Positions 12,165 through 23,392 of a DNA stretch of 64,000 nucleotides are shown piece by piece. Source of the DNA: Liriodendron chinense. Its lineage: Eukaryota; Streptophyta; Magnoliopsida; Magnoliales; Magnoliaceae. Within the stretch, counting starts at the first letter, position 1, and each line of letters opens with the position of its first letter. The position numbers and the translations under genes were made by a program. The notes below the pieces were generated by a model. The model was not told where the DNA came from, did not search any database, and saw nothing but the letters and a program-made list of their open reading frames with translations. The stretch covers positions 2,046,001 through 2,110,000 of the forward strand of contig ML058392.1 in the NCBI GenBank assembly GCA_003013855.2, read 5' to 3'.

Positions 12165-14330
12165 GTCTAACTTGCACAGATCTTACTTGATCTATTATGC
12201 AGTGATATGTAATTTCAATGTGCTTGAATTTCTGATTCTATTTTAGATCTTTCACGAAGTTAATAGCTAATGTGTTTTCAATTCTTATCAAGATGGGATC
12301 TTTAGCAACAAGAACAACACAAAAGGCTCTTAAAATCCATATACGCTCTCGAACTGTTGCTCAAAATGCAATATACTCAGCTTTTATAGCTGAAATAGTA
12401 GTTAAAGATTGTTTCTTATTCATTATGAAATGACTCCTCCATTCAACATATACATATAACTCGATGTAGACTTGCTTTCATCTTAATTATTTTTCTAAAA
12501 CATATCAGCATAACCGTGCACCCTTAGCTTATCATCTTGATAACACAAACAGTCCATTTCTCGAATATGAAAATCCTCTTGACTGCTTGCCAATGAGCTT
12601 GGCCTATATTACTTTGATATCGACTCACAAAACCATCAAAACAATATATATCTGGTCTAATAAAAAGTATCGTATATATAAAGTTGCCTTTCACACTGGC
12701 ATAAGGTAGGGATGACATAGTCTACGTCTCGATGTCAGACTAGGGACACATCTTTTATTCAATTAGAAATATTTACCCATTAAGTTTTGATGGGCTTTGA
12801 ATTATGCATTATGAACCATTTTAAGATCTTTTTAATATAAGATACAATAAATTCAAAAACTCTTTTAAGTGATCTCTTGTGATTCTTACTCGTAGTTAAA
12901 ATTTACCTTACCAATGTCTATTTTAAAATTTGATAATAGTCATTTCTTGGTAAAAATAAAAATGCATTCTCATCTTATTGTTTGCTACTAAAATATCATT
13001 AACATATAGAGTAATATCAAGAAGTGTCAAATCACTTCACACATGCATAATGTTCTTCTTCACACACAAATTTTTTGAAAGAAGTAATAGTTTCATGGAA
13101 CCTCATGTATCAGTGTCGCGATGATCTTTCTAGCTTATAGATAAACTTTAAGAGCTTATAGACCTTACTTGCCTGACCATTCTTGATATATCCCACGAGT
13201 TATTCTATATAAATGTCTTCATGTAATTCTCTATTAAAAAAAGTAGTATTTACAATATTTATCTAATATAATTATAAATGAAGGTAGATCATAATAGCTC
13301 AAAATCATGTGGATTAATGTAAATCTGGCCATGTGTTTTATAATTAACACTTTTCACCTACATTAAAAGATTTTATCACTAAACAAGCTCTATACTCATC
13401 AATTAAAGTATCTTTCTTCCTTTTGATTTTGAACACCCCACTTGTTCACAAATGCTTTATGACCAACTAGAAGATCAACTAGCTTCAAATATGATTATTC
13501 TTCATCGAATCAATTACTTCGTTTATCATAAGAATTCAGACTTCAGAATTTAAAGATGCTAGGATGTCTTAATACAAATCAAAATCATCTTCATCTATTA
13601 CGATACAAGAATATGATTCACCTTCTACTTCAAAATTCATTTCAAGAATTCTACCATATAAATGTTATTACAACTCAAAAACACTAGTTAATGTACTTCC
13701 GCTATTTTCACGAATTATGAAAATGCCTTGATTGTCACTATTTAAATTACCACTCTCACTTTCTTGAACTGCATCTCCCATCTCATAAAATTCTATTTAT
13801 ATTCTGGGCCTCTTTCTATTAGGATATTTGTCTTTTACAAATAGTACATCTTAAGATTCAATCTCAATCCATCTACCATGGTTTTCTTATATTAACAAAT
13901 ATGTTTTCGAATAGACATGATATTAAATGAATGTATACTTTATTGTTCTTTTATCTAACTTGCTTTTATTCAAAGTGAAAATTAGAAAATGACCCAATGA
14001 ACCCTATGAACGTAAATGATATATGGCCTTTTACCAATTCACAATTTAATTGGAATTTTAATTGATTTTAAAGGAACTCTGCTTAATACAGAAGTGGTTA
14101 TAAGAAATGCACCTCTCCAAAAGGTAATTGGTAGATTTATATAAGCCTTCATAGATCTAAATATATCTAGTAAAGTTTTATTTTCTCATTTCAGCTACTT
14201 CATTTGTTGAGGAGTATAAGGTATGATATACTGACAAGTAATGCTGGTATTTTTACAATATAATTCAAAGATATCTGATATGTATTCTCAACTCATATAT
14301 GCTCTCAATACTTTGATTTTTTTATCTGAC
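12165..14330 (-). pseudogene. Decayed Ty1/Copia pol (integrase end, RT, RNase H)
   Basis: Minus-strand fragments in shifting frames follow Copia order. Near 14000-14230 there is a weak integrase-tail signal. Near 13130-13250 the RT shows HEDIYIE, QASKVYKLLK and SSRH-YMRFHETITSF. Near 12985-13010 the catalytic YVDD reads YVND. The RT-RNase H joint at 12524-12718 shows LPYASVKGNFIYTILFIRPD and HWQAVKR. RNase H near 12165-12225 shows KHIEITYHCI. An intact copy would be one polyprotein copying element RNA in cytoplasmic particles. Stops occur every 10-30 codons, and base composition is far more AT-rich than the Tat element, so this copy is old. Its 5' LTR is not seen on the right side. Confidence 0.8.
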
Positions 14331-15139
14331 TCATTTTCTACTAATTTTATTTCTAAAAACAGTCAAGTGCTTCTAACTTTTGAAAACTTAGATATATTAT
14401 TTTGCATCATGGTGGTAACTAATAAACATGATTAAATATTGACAACCATTTTGAACTCTCACATTTAAAGGTCTACATATATTATTATGTAAAATCTACA
14501 AAAATTCTTTAATAAATCTAACAACCGTGAAGAATGGTTTTCTAGTTACTTTTCCTGATACATAAAAGTCACAAAAGTGCAAATTTACTCTTGTTAGTAT
14601 TTCTAATATTCATCTCATGCTACTCTAATTAATATTCATTTTCTATATGTACACGCACACAAATACATATACTTACAAGCATACACATGTAAATCCATCA
14701 ATTTAGCTCAATTTAGCCATCTTTATACATTCTAGCCCAAATCTCACCATCAAGAGTACTCTCCATCCATAGGTCAAGTCATCCAACCGTTATTAGAAGG
14801 ATTTAAGAATCCTTGTTATAGTAATAGACTGTCGTTTTCTACACCCGAATTTCAGTTTAATTGTGATTTCACAATGAGCGGAAGAACTAGTGCAACGATT
14901 TTCCGCAAAACCCATCAACTAAAGGTGATTGGACCTTTAAGTTATTGTGTCCTTAAGCTTTCTGAAGTCAATCTGAAGTGTTCACAAGCTCTAGATCGAA
15001 GAAATACTTTATAAGCCTGAATCTACCATTAAAGCACATGTTATCACACAAAAAAAAAAGAAAGAGTAAAGGCTATGGACTATGGTGGTTTTTTGCTATA
15101 GATATAATTTGTAGTTATATTACGACGAATTTAGTGGTT
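14331..15139. other. AT-rich, nothing recognised
   Basis: May contain further unreadable Copia sequence on minus. No motif could be assigned. Confidence 0.35.
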
Positions 15140-15500
15140 ACTACCCCCGCCAGGCCTTGACTACCATTAACCCTAAGGGGCCCATCGAAATGTGTGTTTT
15201 ATCTAAGCCATCCATCCATTTTGAAATATCATTTTAGGACATGATCCCAAAATTGGAGGAAGACCGAAGTCTCACATGGACCACACCGTTGGAAACAATG
15301 GATATTATAAGCTCCTACGTACCTTTGATTTTAGCTGTGGTCTGCTTACGCCTTTTTTTTTTGCCTCCCTTTTTGTATCTTGACCTTAATAGGTATTTCA
15401 AAATTAATGAACGGAGTGGATGAGCTAAATACATCACGGTGGGCCTCACGAGCCCCTGACTTGGCTAGTGCCACGCGGACAAAAAAAAGCGTGAATAAGG
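15140..15500. repeat. Fold-back element of the dispersed family
   Basis: The left arm (about 15176-15245) carries 'ggggcccatcgaaatgtgtg', a 'ccatccatccatttt' block and 'atcattttaggacat'. The right arm (about 15395-15465) carries its diverged inverse ending 'acggtgggcctcacgagccc'. The interior is about 150 bp and non-coding. Confidence 0.6.
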
Positions 15501-15513
15501 GCTAAAAAAAGTA

Positions 15514-15527
15514 CCCCCCCCCCCCCC
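15514..15527. repeat. C14 homopolymer
   Basis: Fourteen consecutive C directly right of the fold-back element. Assembly length may be unreliable here. Confidence 0.8.
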
Positions 15528-16337
15528 TCTGGCGATTCATCTTCCCCAAATCCGTCAGCCCCTCGCTGTCATTGGTATCTCTCTCTTACTCAAACATTGA
15601 ATGTCCAAACCCTAATTAGGGTTTTAGTTTGAAATTTTTATTTATTAACCCTTAATTAAGGTTTTGCATATTCAATCAATAAATGCTATTTTCATTGGGC
15701 CCCACATCTGATCGGGAAATCGAAGAATCCAAGAAAACATATAGGTTAAAATCCTTTTCTTGCTAAGTTGTGCAGCAAGTTACTCAAGAATCCTAGTTGC
15801 CCAAATGATTTTATTTCTAAGTTTTGAAAGCTTAGTCTATGGTTGAACAACCCAAACATGTCCCATGTGTTAATGAGGTTTTTTCTTTGCTATGTTGAGG
15901 TTATTGTGGTTGTATGCTATAGGGGGCCTATCTGTGGGGCTTTTTGGTGAAAAATATTTCTTAAACAAAGAACCTATTTAGTATGGACTTTCTTAATAGA
16001 TGGGGAATCTATTGTGTTGGAGAGACTTTCTGGTGAGAATTTTGGGAGAATTTGGAGTGACTGGAATCTTTATTGATAGTCTTGGAAGTAGCCTAGAACT
16101 ACAATTTTTAGTATGGGATTTTCCATTAAGTAGGATGCATGAATTAGTTGCATTTTCTTTTTCTAACCTTCATTTTTTCTTCAAACACAGGGATTAGATT
16201 TGTCCGAGCTAGCTTTTCAAACCAGGGCACATTTGCAATGTAAGCTGCTGGATAGGTAGTCGGGGGCTTGCACATGGGAACCAACTTATAAGTTGGATGT
16301 AGGGCAGCAAAACTCTTTGATAGGATCAATTATCTGA
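15528..16337. other. Flank of the 16343 insertion, nothing recognised
   Basis: Contains 'ccctaattagggtttt' motifs typical of plant 5' regions and a splice-acceptor-like 'caaacacag' at about 16184-16192, but no coding segment that I recognise. Confidence 0.35.
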
Positions 16338-18314
16338 TTTGTTGTAACGCCCCGAAATTTTGACTCTTGTGAATAACACGATGGGTCGAGCTTACGGGTG
16401 TTGACTCATGTGTGTCAGGGTTACGTTTCCACACACTTACCTGTAATTCCATAGATTCATGGCATACATAGCATAATGACAGAAATTTAAGTTCTTATTT
16501 AAAGTTTTTCTACTTTACGTTATCAAGATAATGTCCTTAAATCATACAAATTACATAATCTTCTACTTTCTAGTCTCAATGAGATGCTTATGAATTACAT
16601 GAAACTAAATCCACTCTACAAAGATAATAAACGTAATCCATCTTCAAGCCGCTTCGGTTTCATCATCCGTCATTTGCTGCCACGAACCTTCGAGGATCTT
16701 CACCTGGATTATCTGAGATGTGGTTGGATAGGGTTAAACGCTATCGTAGTGGGGAATATCCCTTTAAGACAATCATGATAATAATGGCACAGAGTAAACA
16801 TAAGCAGGATATCATCATTTAATCAAATCAAAATAATTCAGTAAAAGATCTTGGTTAATGCAATGCATGACATGCATGCTCTGACAAAGGGACCCTGATT
16901 AAATAAGACGGGATCACTCCACTCTTCTCACCAGCCACTAGTCACCAGAGGTTCTAGCTAGGACGGGATCACTCCACTCTTCCCATGCACCAAAACCCAA
17001 CTAGTGAAACGGGCCCATGCACACTTTCACTAGATAGCGAGAGAGAAACGGGCCCATGCACACTTTCTCTAACGCCCGAGGGGCTGACCCACCAAGCCGA
17101 GTCCAGTGAATGTATGATTAGTTTCACTTTTAATTAAATAAGTTTAACATTAAGCCCGTTAAACGATGTGCACGTTTAATGATCACTCCTCACCCCAATC
17201 AATTCAAGAGTCTTGATATTCATCAATTTCATACTTCAGTGGATCTATCACAGGTAGCGAATTAATAAGGATCCCTTGGCACTGTGGACCCTCGATGTTC
17301 CGCGCTCCCACACGACGTTCGTCCCTTTTCTTTTGGGAAAAGAAGAGGAGGATGCGTGAGTGCGAATCGCCGTTTGTGCCACTGGCTTGCCTCGTTCTCG
17401 AGGGCTTTGTTTGGTAGTCGTGTTTAAGCTAGATGTGTTTAAATGAGTTTATATGAGACTAGAGTCGCCACTAGCTAGTTACTTCGAATCTACAGTCGGT
17501 TAGACCCCGTAGAAATGTTAGAGAAGGGGATCCGAAGATTCCTTCCTCTAAAATGACTCCTTTTGATCTGCGGCCAAAGATTCGAAGTAAGGGATCACGG
17601 TTACAGGGTGGGAAGAGGTTAAGCACCCCACGCACTGCCAGTACCGAAGTACGATCTCTACTTCACAGAATCGAACTAACACTTGAAAGTCTGTTTTAAT
17701 CCTCGTATATTCTCATAGATGACATGATGCATGAATGCAGGTCTGAACAGTAAGAGTTTCTGATGGGCAGGTTCCACTAATAGGCAAGCTCAGAGCATAC
17801 GCTCGAACTGACAGGTGCTTTATGCGGAATGCATGCTGTGTGTTTGAATGATCAAAGTGCTTGTAGTGATATGTATATGAATGTGGGTCTGAACAGTAAG
17901 AGTTTCTGATAGGCAGGTTCCACTAACAGGCAAGCCCAGAGCATATGCTCGAACTGACAAGTGCTTTATGCGAGATGCATGCTGTGTGTTTGAATAATCA
18001 AAGTGCTTGCAGTGAAGCAGGGGGGTTGGAAGAAAAGTAAATGTTGTACTTATGCTAGATGTGAATGAAATGATGCTAGTAAGGAACAACTAGATGGACG
18101 GAGGTGTCGCAAGGATTAGCTTCTAGTGGCTGGATCAAGACTTGGATGGCTTGGGAGACTTGGACCAGTGGTCAGGCTAGACTGGACCAGGGCTAGACTC
18201 TTCTCACTCGGGCTCTCCTCGGTGAAGGAATGGGCTAAAGGATGGAGAGGTGGACTCGAAGCTCTCGGACTGAAGAGAGGGGAAGTGGCTGTTGAAATAG
18301 GAAGAGGCTAGGGG

Positions 18315-18322
18315 TATTTATA
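18315..18322 (-). promoter_or_regulatory. TATA box copy in the Tat 3' LTR
   Basis: Same TATAAATA on minus, in identical context to the 5' LTR copy. In this position it would drive transcription outward to the left. Confidence 0.55.
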
Positions 18323-18419
18323 GCGTTGGAGAGTGGCAGTTCTCGTAAATATGGGGGCCGCCCGTACGGACGCTCCTCGGTTTCCAGCGCGTGGTACGGT
18401 CATGTCTCGGGGCTGTTGT

Positions 18420-18545
18420 TTTGACTCGGTGGGTTAACTCGGTGGGTTGACTCAGCGGGTCGACTCGGTGATTTGACTCGGCGGGTTGACTCGGTGTTTT
18501 GACTCGATGGGTTGACTCAGCGGGTTGACTCAGTGAGTTTGACTT
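18420..18545. repeat. 14-bp minisatellite in LTR (GACTCGGYGGGTT)
   Basis: About nine imperfect units. The right LTR has the same array at 35874-35985 with roughly one unit fewer, which explains most of the LTR length difference. Confidence 0.85.
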
Positions 18546-18756
18546 TTTAAGGATTTTTTGACTGTTTTTCTCATGGGGGTTTTTCAGGCTGATGTTTAGG
18601 GGTGGGTTGACTGGGTTTAGGCTTGAGTTGGGCTATGGATTGGGGCTTACAAGGGTGAGTTTGGCTGAGTTTGGACTTGGGATTTGGGGGTATGGTCCTC
18701 CATTCATCCAGCTATCTCTACCAACAGTGTAGCCGAAGGTGGGGTGTCTACAGATG

Positions 18757-18765
18757 CCCCTCTTT
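18757..18765 (-). other. Tat polypurine tract
   Basis: Minus-strand AAAGAGGGG followed by CATC and the LTR start TGTAGACACC. This is the plus-strand primer position just upstream of the 3' LTR, and the motif matches other plant Tat elements from memory. Confidence 0.75.
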
Positions 18766-18821
18766 GGCGGAGGTTGCGTGCAACCGAACGCCAAAGCGAG
18801 TGGACACCCCACTTCTGATCC

Positions 18822-19731
18822 GGTCATTCATAGATCATGGTCTGAAATCTTTGCTTGCCTTTGCATCTGTGCCAGTTGATCGTCTGGAAATCGATCACTC
18901 GCACATACCGCGGAAGTTTGGAGAAAACGTTGCGATTGTCCCTGTACTTTGCTGCAACCTGGGTACACAATCGCAACCCTTCCATTCCCGATTGGTACTA
19001 ACATCGGAAAGGTACAGTAGAGCCTCTGCGTCGCTAGTCTTACGAGGTTACTGACCCTGTGATTGATTGTATGTTCGATGTTTTCCCGGATCACTCCAGG
19101 AGTACTTGTTTCGTTTGACTGTCAAAGTGGTTAGATGCCCTGCGTCAGATAGTCTTACGGGATTCTACTACGCCGACTTGGAATCAGTCAAGGTACTGCA
19201 GGCATCCACGCCTAGGTATGTGCGGGTGGACTCTTTCCACCCGACCTGCTGGTTTCGATGCTTGGTTTGCAATTCATTCTTTCCTCGATTGTTGTCTGGA
19301 ATCTTTGTTGTCCTTTGTATCTGAGTCAGTTGATTGTTTGGAGATTGATAACTCGCACATACCGCGGGAGTTTGGAGAAAACGTTGCGATTGTCCCTGCA
19401 GTTTGCTGCAACCTGGGTACCCAATCGCAACCCTTCCATTCTCGATCGGTACTAACATTGAAAAGGTACAGCAGAGCCTCTGCGTCGCTAGTCTTACGAG
19501 GTTGCTGACCCTGAGACTGATTGTGTGATGTTCGATATTTTCCCGAATCACTCCAGGAATACTTGTTTCGCTTGACTGTCAAAGTGGTTAGATGCTCTGC
19601 GTCATGTAGTCTTAAGGGATTCTACTACGTCGACTTGGACTTAGTCAAGGTACTTCAGGCATCCACGCCTAGGTATGTGCGGGTGAACTCTTTCCACCCA
19701 ATCTGCTGATTTTGATACTTGGGTTATAATT
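18822..19731. repeat. About 455-bp tandem duplication, two copies
   Basis: Copies start near 18822 and 19277. Shared anchors such as 'ctcgcacataccgcgg' (18898 and 19352) and 'catccacgcctaggtatgtg' (19203 and 19660) are 454-457 bp apart. Both copies are open over 85-127 codons in several frames with no recognisable product. It lies in the non-coding region between the 3' LTR and the antisense gene. Confidence 0.85.
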
Positions 19732-20671
19732 CATCATTTCCACCTGTTCAAATGGTTTCTTTGACCGAGCCTTTTGGCTTTCATCTTTTCGTATCTTGGC
19801 ATGTGGTACGACCGTACTGACACTGGAGTTCAGTTCGACCGTACTTTGAGTGCATTGGATCCGATGGTCTCTGGGGAAACCGCGAGACATCGAATCTTAT
19901 TTGATTTTCATGTCAGCTCCTACCCAGAGATATGGAAGATCTCCTAGTTTTGGAGGCAGAACGCTCTACTGGGAAAATATTTTTGGATTTTTTGAAAAGA
20001 TACCCACTCTGAGGAGTGATACTCCGTGGGGTTTTTATTTGCAAATAGGAATTTTTTTTGTGTGTTTTGAAATGGAAATCTGGTATGCACGTGCCACCAC
20101 TAGGGATGCCTGTGGGGTCTTTGGCTAACCGACTTTATTTTGAATCCAGGTAAACATGATGATTGATGCGATGGATGCTAATGCATGGAGATGCATGATG
20201 AATGCAGGGCTTGGCTCATTCTCTTTCAGTTTGATGATTTTGCTTTTGCTGGAGATGCAGAGAATTTTGAGCTTATTGCTTGCGGGGTTGTGCTCCCCGG
20301 GGAATTTTCTTTTTTTTTTTTTTTATACGGGCGTTTGGTCAGTGGGTTGGTCAAGATCCTGACCCGTGGTCGATCAGGTCCATCAGTCCCAAGATGCTGT
20401 TTCTTTGCTTAATGAGAATGTACGAGGATGTTATCTGACTTCAAGATGTTCTTCTGGGCATAAATGCGATTGAGACGGTGCTTGGTCGCTAGTTTTGGTC
20501 AAGATTCCAATTTGCAGGCGATCGGATCCGTCATCCCAAATTGTGAAGAGAGTGGAGTTCGAGACTCCTGAAGTGTAGTGCTAGGGGATAGTGACAATTT
20601 TTGTAATTTTTGTAAATATGTGGTCCGAATCTTTACCTGAGTGGTCAGGATAGAGATCGGTTATTGAAAAC

Positions 20672-20795
20672 AAAGGAAATATTTTTGTGATTTTTGAAAA
20701 TATTTGATTTGAAAGCAAGGAAAATATTTTGTGATATTTGCAAATATTTGATTTGAAAGCAAGAGAAATATTTCTGTGATTTTTGAAAAGGTGAT
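20672..20795. repeat. 45-bp AT-rich minisatellite, 2.7 copies
   Basis: Repeats of 'gtgatttttgaaaatatttg' plus 'atttgaaagcaagg', with anchors at 20687, 20731 and 20776. Non-coding. Confidence 0.75.
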
Positions 20796-21567
20796 TTTGC
20801 AATGTTTTGGTATTTTGTGATTTTTCTGAAATGCAAGGAAAGATGTGGAATTTTCATCCACTTCCAGCTTCTACTGCTGGTAAGGCACCCGATCCATTTA
20901 ACGTCAGCGAGCAAGACGAGTCTCACACAGTTAAGTGCCGTAGTTTTACATCTTTGGATGAGAAGATTTTTGAGGGTTTTCAGTCAACACACCCACAAAG
21001 TTGCTTGTTCCTCATGTGCAATGCACATAGACCACGTATCGTCTGACGGACTCCTTCGGCCACAAAATGAGCCACATCCTCACATTTCCCTTAGTCAATC
21101 CAGTTTAGGGCCTTACGTTGCTCACAATTCCGTGAGGGTGCGCTTCACCTCCCAACTAGCCTTAATCCCCTTCATGAGTTTTAGGAACAGGGAACATCTG
21201 TCAGATTTAACAGCGACTTCCAAATCAAGGTTGTCTATTACGGTGCGTTCAACACGAACAAGATTGCGGGGCTCTGCCCGCCTCAGCCTTTACCTGTTTT
21301 AAAAGATTCCGGACACCCGTACGACAACTGCCAGCCATGTCTGGAACAGGTTGGGGAAGAAATCCCCCGAGAAGTTAATCCCAGTGTAGTTTTAAGTCTT
21401 TGGACCACTGAGGATGAATTTGTGAAATTGGTGATGAATTTTTTGTGTTTTGAAAAAGTTCCAGACTTCAACTCGAGTAATCAGGGTTGATGCTGGTTTT
21501 TATGGAAAGCTTGAAATCTTTTTGGTTATTTTTGAAAATGATCCGGGCTATCAAACCTTGATCCCAG

Positions 21568-21803
21568 CGGTTGAGGCCGATGCCGATTTTTATTAAAAAT
21601 CTCTCGGGATGTTGATCCCAACGTAGTTTAAGGTCTTCGGACCCAAAAAACTTTATATACATGCTGAAAGTACATTCTTTTTGTGATTTTTGAAAAATAT
21701 TCTGAGTCATTGATTTTGATTTTGAGGGTCGAGATCGATGCCCATTTTTATTAAAAATCCCTCGGGATCTTGATCCCGACGTAGTTTAAGGTCTTCGGAC
21801 CCA
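21568..21803. repeat. About 77-bp repeat, two close copies 159 bp apart
   Basis: Copies at 21568-21645 and 21727-21803, with a weaker third at 21361-21406. Each ends 'gtagtttaaggtcttcggac'. The second holds the perfect inverted repeat TCGGGATC-TT-GATCCCGA. Confidence 0.75.
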
Positions 21804-22530
21804 AGCTTTTATGGTTGGGCATACTTACCTTACTTTGTTTGGCTTCTGACGGGGCTGATTGTGATTTGCGTGGTCCGAATTGCTTGAATTGGCCCTGTGG
21901 GCCATTTCCAGACTTCAGCTTTGCTTTGGAGCACCTATCCTTGATGTTTTGTGAGGCTAAGAAGGCTTTCCATGGTGCAGATGATGACTTGAACGGCTCA
22001 GACTGCTCTTTTCAGCCATGTGGGCCCACTTGATGATCAGATCTTGGATTCTGGCCCTCTTTTGATGATCAAACCCTTGATCTTGCTATTTGATGACCCA
22101 TGCGATCTTTTCCATGGTTTGGATCATGATGATCTAGCCCTTGAATGACTTAGATCGCTTGTGGGCCACTCTTGATCAATTTCCCTTTTCTTTGACTCGG
22201 TCAAACCCATGTTGGTCGCAATACTTCATGATTGAATAGGTGGGGTACCTTCCAGATGATTCAGATCAATCTCAAACGAAATTTGGAGTTGATTGGAGCC
22301 TTGGGCGGCCCTTAGGGTGCCATCTGCTGATGTGAACTGTCAGCCTCACCTACCAATGACCATGGAGCCAATCCCGCGGAGAGAGAGGGAGCACGTCCGT
22401 ACGGGCGGCCCAGAGCGGGCCGCCCAAGGCTCGCCTCTTTTGCAGCCTAGGCTGGCTCGTGCTCGGACATTCTTCACAGTCCACTGTCTTTGTCCCCTCA
22501 TTCCCTGCACGTCCGAGTTCAATTGCAGTC

Positions 22531-23130
22531 ATGAATATTCTCCTTGTCTCATCTTCCCTCCTCCTTTTGTCTTTTTCTTGGTTTGTCTTTTCTCAAGCAA
22601 TGGATGGTGGAGATTTAGGGGCTGTGGGGGCTGTCCATGGTGGGTCCCACACTTCAGAAAGTGTTAAAGGCTTTAATGATGGAGGAATTTTTTTAATGGA
22701 TGGTGGAGATGGTGCATTGAATGGGGGCATTGATGAGGGGTTAGGGATGGTGGTTGGTGGAGCTTTGAATGGCCCCATTAATGGCAGTCATGCTAAAATT
22801 TCAGATTGGAATGGGTCTTTGATTGTGGGAGAATTGGATGGTATGGATGAGATGAGGAGATGGGACATAGGTGAGGCTATGCATCCCTTGAATGTGGGCC
22901 ACCTAAATGATGTGATTGATGGTGGTGATGGGGGTATGATGGACATAGATGGGCTGATCTCATGTCTGGACGGTATGGATGGTTTAGATGATACCTTTGA
23001 TGGTTTGGATGCTCTTGATGATGGCCGAGATGTGCGGCATACTTGTTTGGGTGGACTTGATGTGATCATTGATGATGTCCCCCTGATGATGGACGGTGTG
23101 GATGCCTCGATGATCCCTTTGATCGGCTAG
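22531..23130 (+). CDS. Low-complexity Gly/Asp-rich ORF, doubtful
   Basis: From the ATG at 22531 the frame runs 199 codons. The first 20 or so residues are hydrophobic and look like a signal peptide (LLVSSSLLLLSFSWFVF). The rest is rich in DGG, DGL and MDG, produced by 'gatggt/gatgat' low-complexity DNA. The minus strand is also open here as a Pro/Ser-rich frame, which argues that openness follows composition. It lies upstream of the antisense DUF7745-like gene in a different frame. No family is recognised, and it may be only the leader of that gene. Confidence 0.2.
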   Translation: MNILLVSSSLLLLSFSWFVFSQAMDGGDLGAVGAVHGGSHTSESVKGFNDGGIFLMDGGDGALNGGIDEGLGMVVGGALNGPINGSHAKISDWNGSLIVGELDGMDEMRRWDIGEAMHPLNVGHLNDVIDGGDGGMMDIDGLISCLDGMDGLDDTFDGLDALDDGRDVRHTCLGGLDVIIDDVPLMMDGVDASMIPLIG

Positions 23131-23392
23131 GATGATGACTGGATTCATGATTTCCTGTTGGAGAGGGCCACAAGTCCAGATCTGACCGTTGATTCTTTGA
23201 TCGGGGTGGCTGGGACCCCTCTTGATGGTTCAGATGTATTTTTTGATGGTCAGATTGGCCAGGATGCCACGATGTGTGGTGTGATCTTCACCGATAGCCC
23301 TTTTGCTGGAGAGTATCAGTCCTTCTCTTGATCGTCGGTCTTTTGCGCACTCTGTTCATGAGGTGGGCGAGTCTTCTCATGCGGCTGAGGTT

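Larger units (their letters stand above)
17283..18752 (-). repeat. Tat 3' LTR (left copy), 1470 bp
   Basis: Begins TGTGGACCCTCG and ends GTGTCTACA on plus. It contains a 146-bp tandem duplication (copies starting 17741 and 17887, 'gtctgaacagtaagag'), a TATA box (18315-18322) and a 14-bp minisatellite (18420-18545). It differs from the right copy by scattered transitions and by about one minisatellite unit (1470 versus 1458 bp), so insertion is not recent. Confidence 0.93.

Noticed and set aside
16338..16360. Terminal inverted repeats taken as a DNA transposon for 16343-38440
   Set aside because: The inverted similarity is short, the ends are TG/CA and the TSD is 5 bp, which fits an LTR better.
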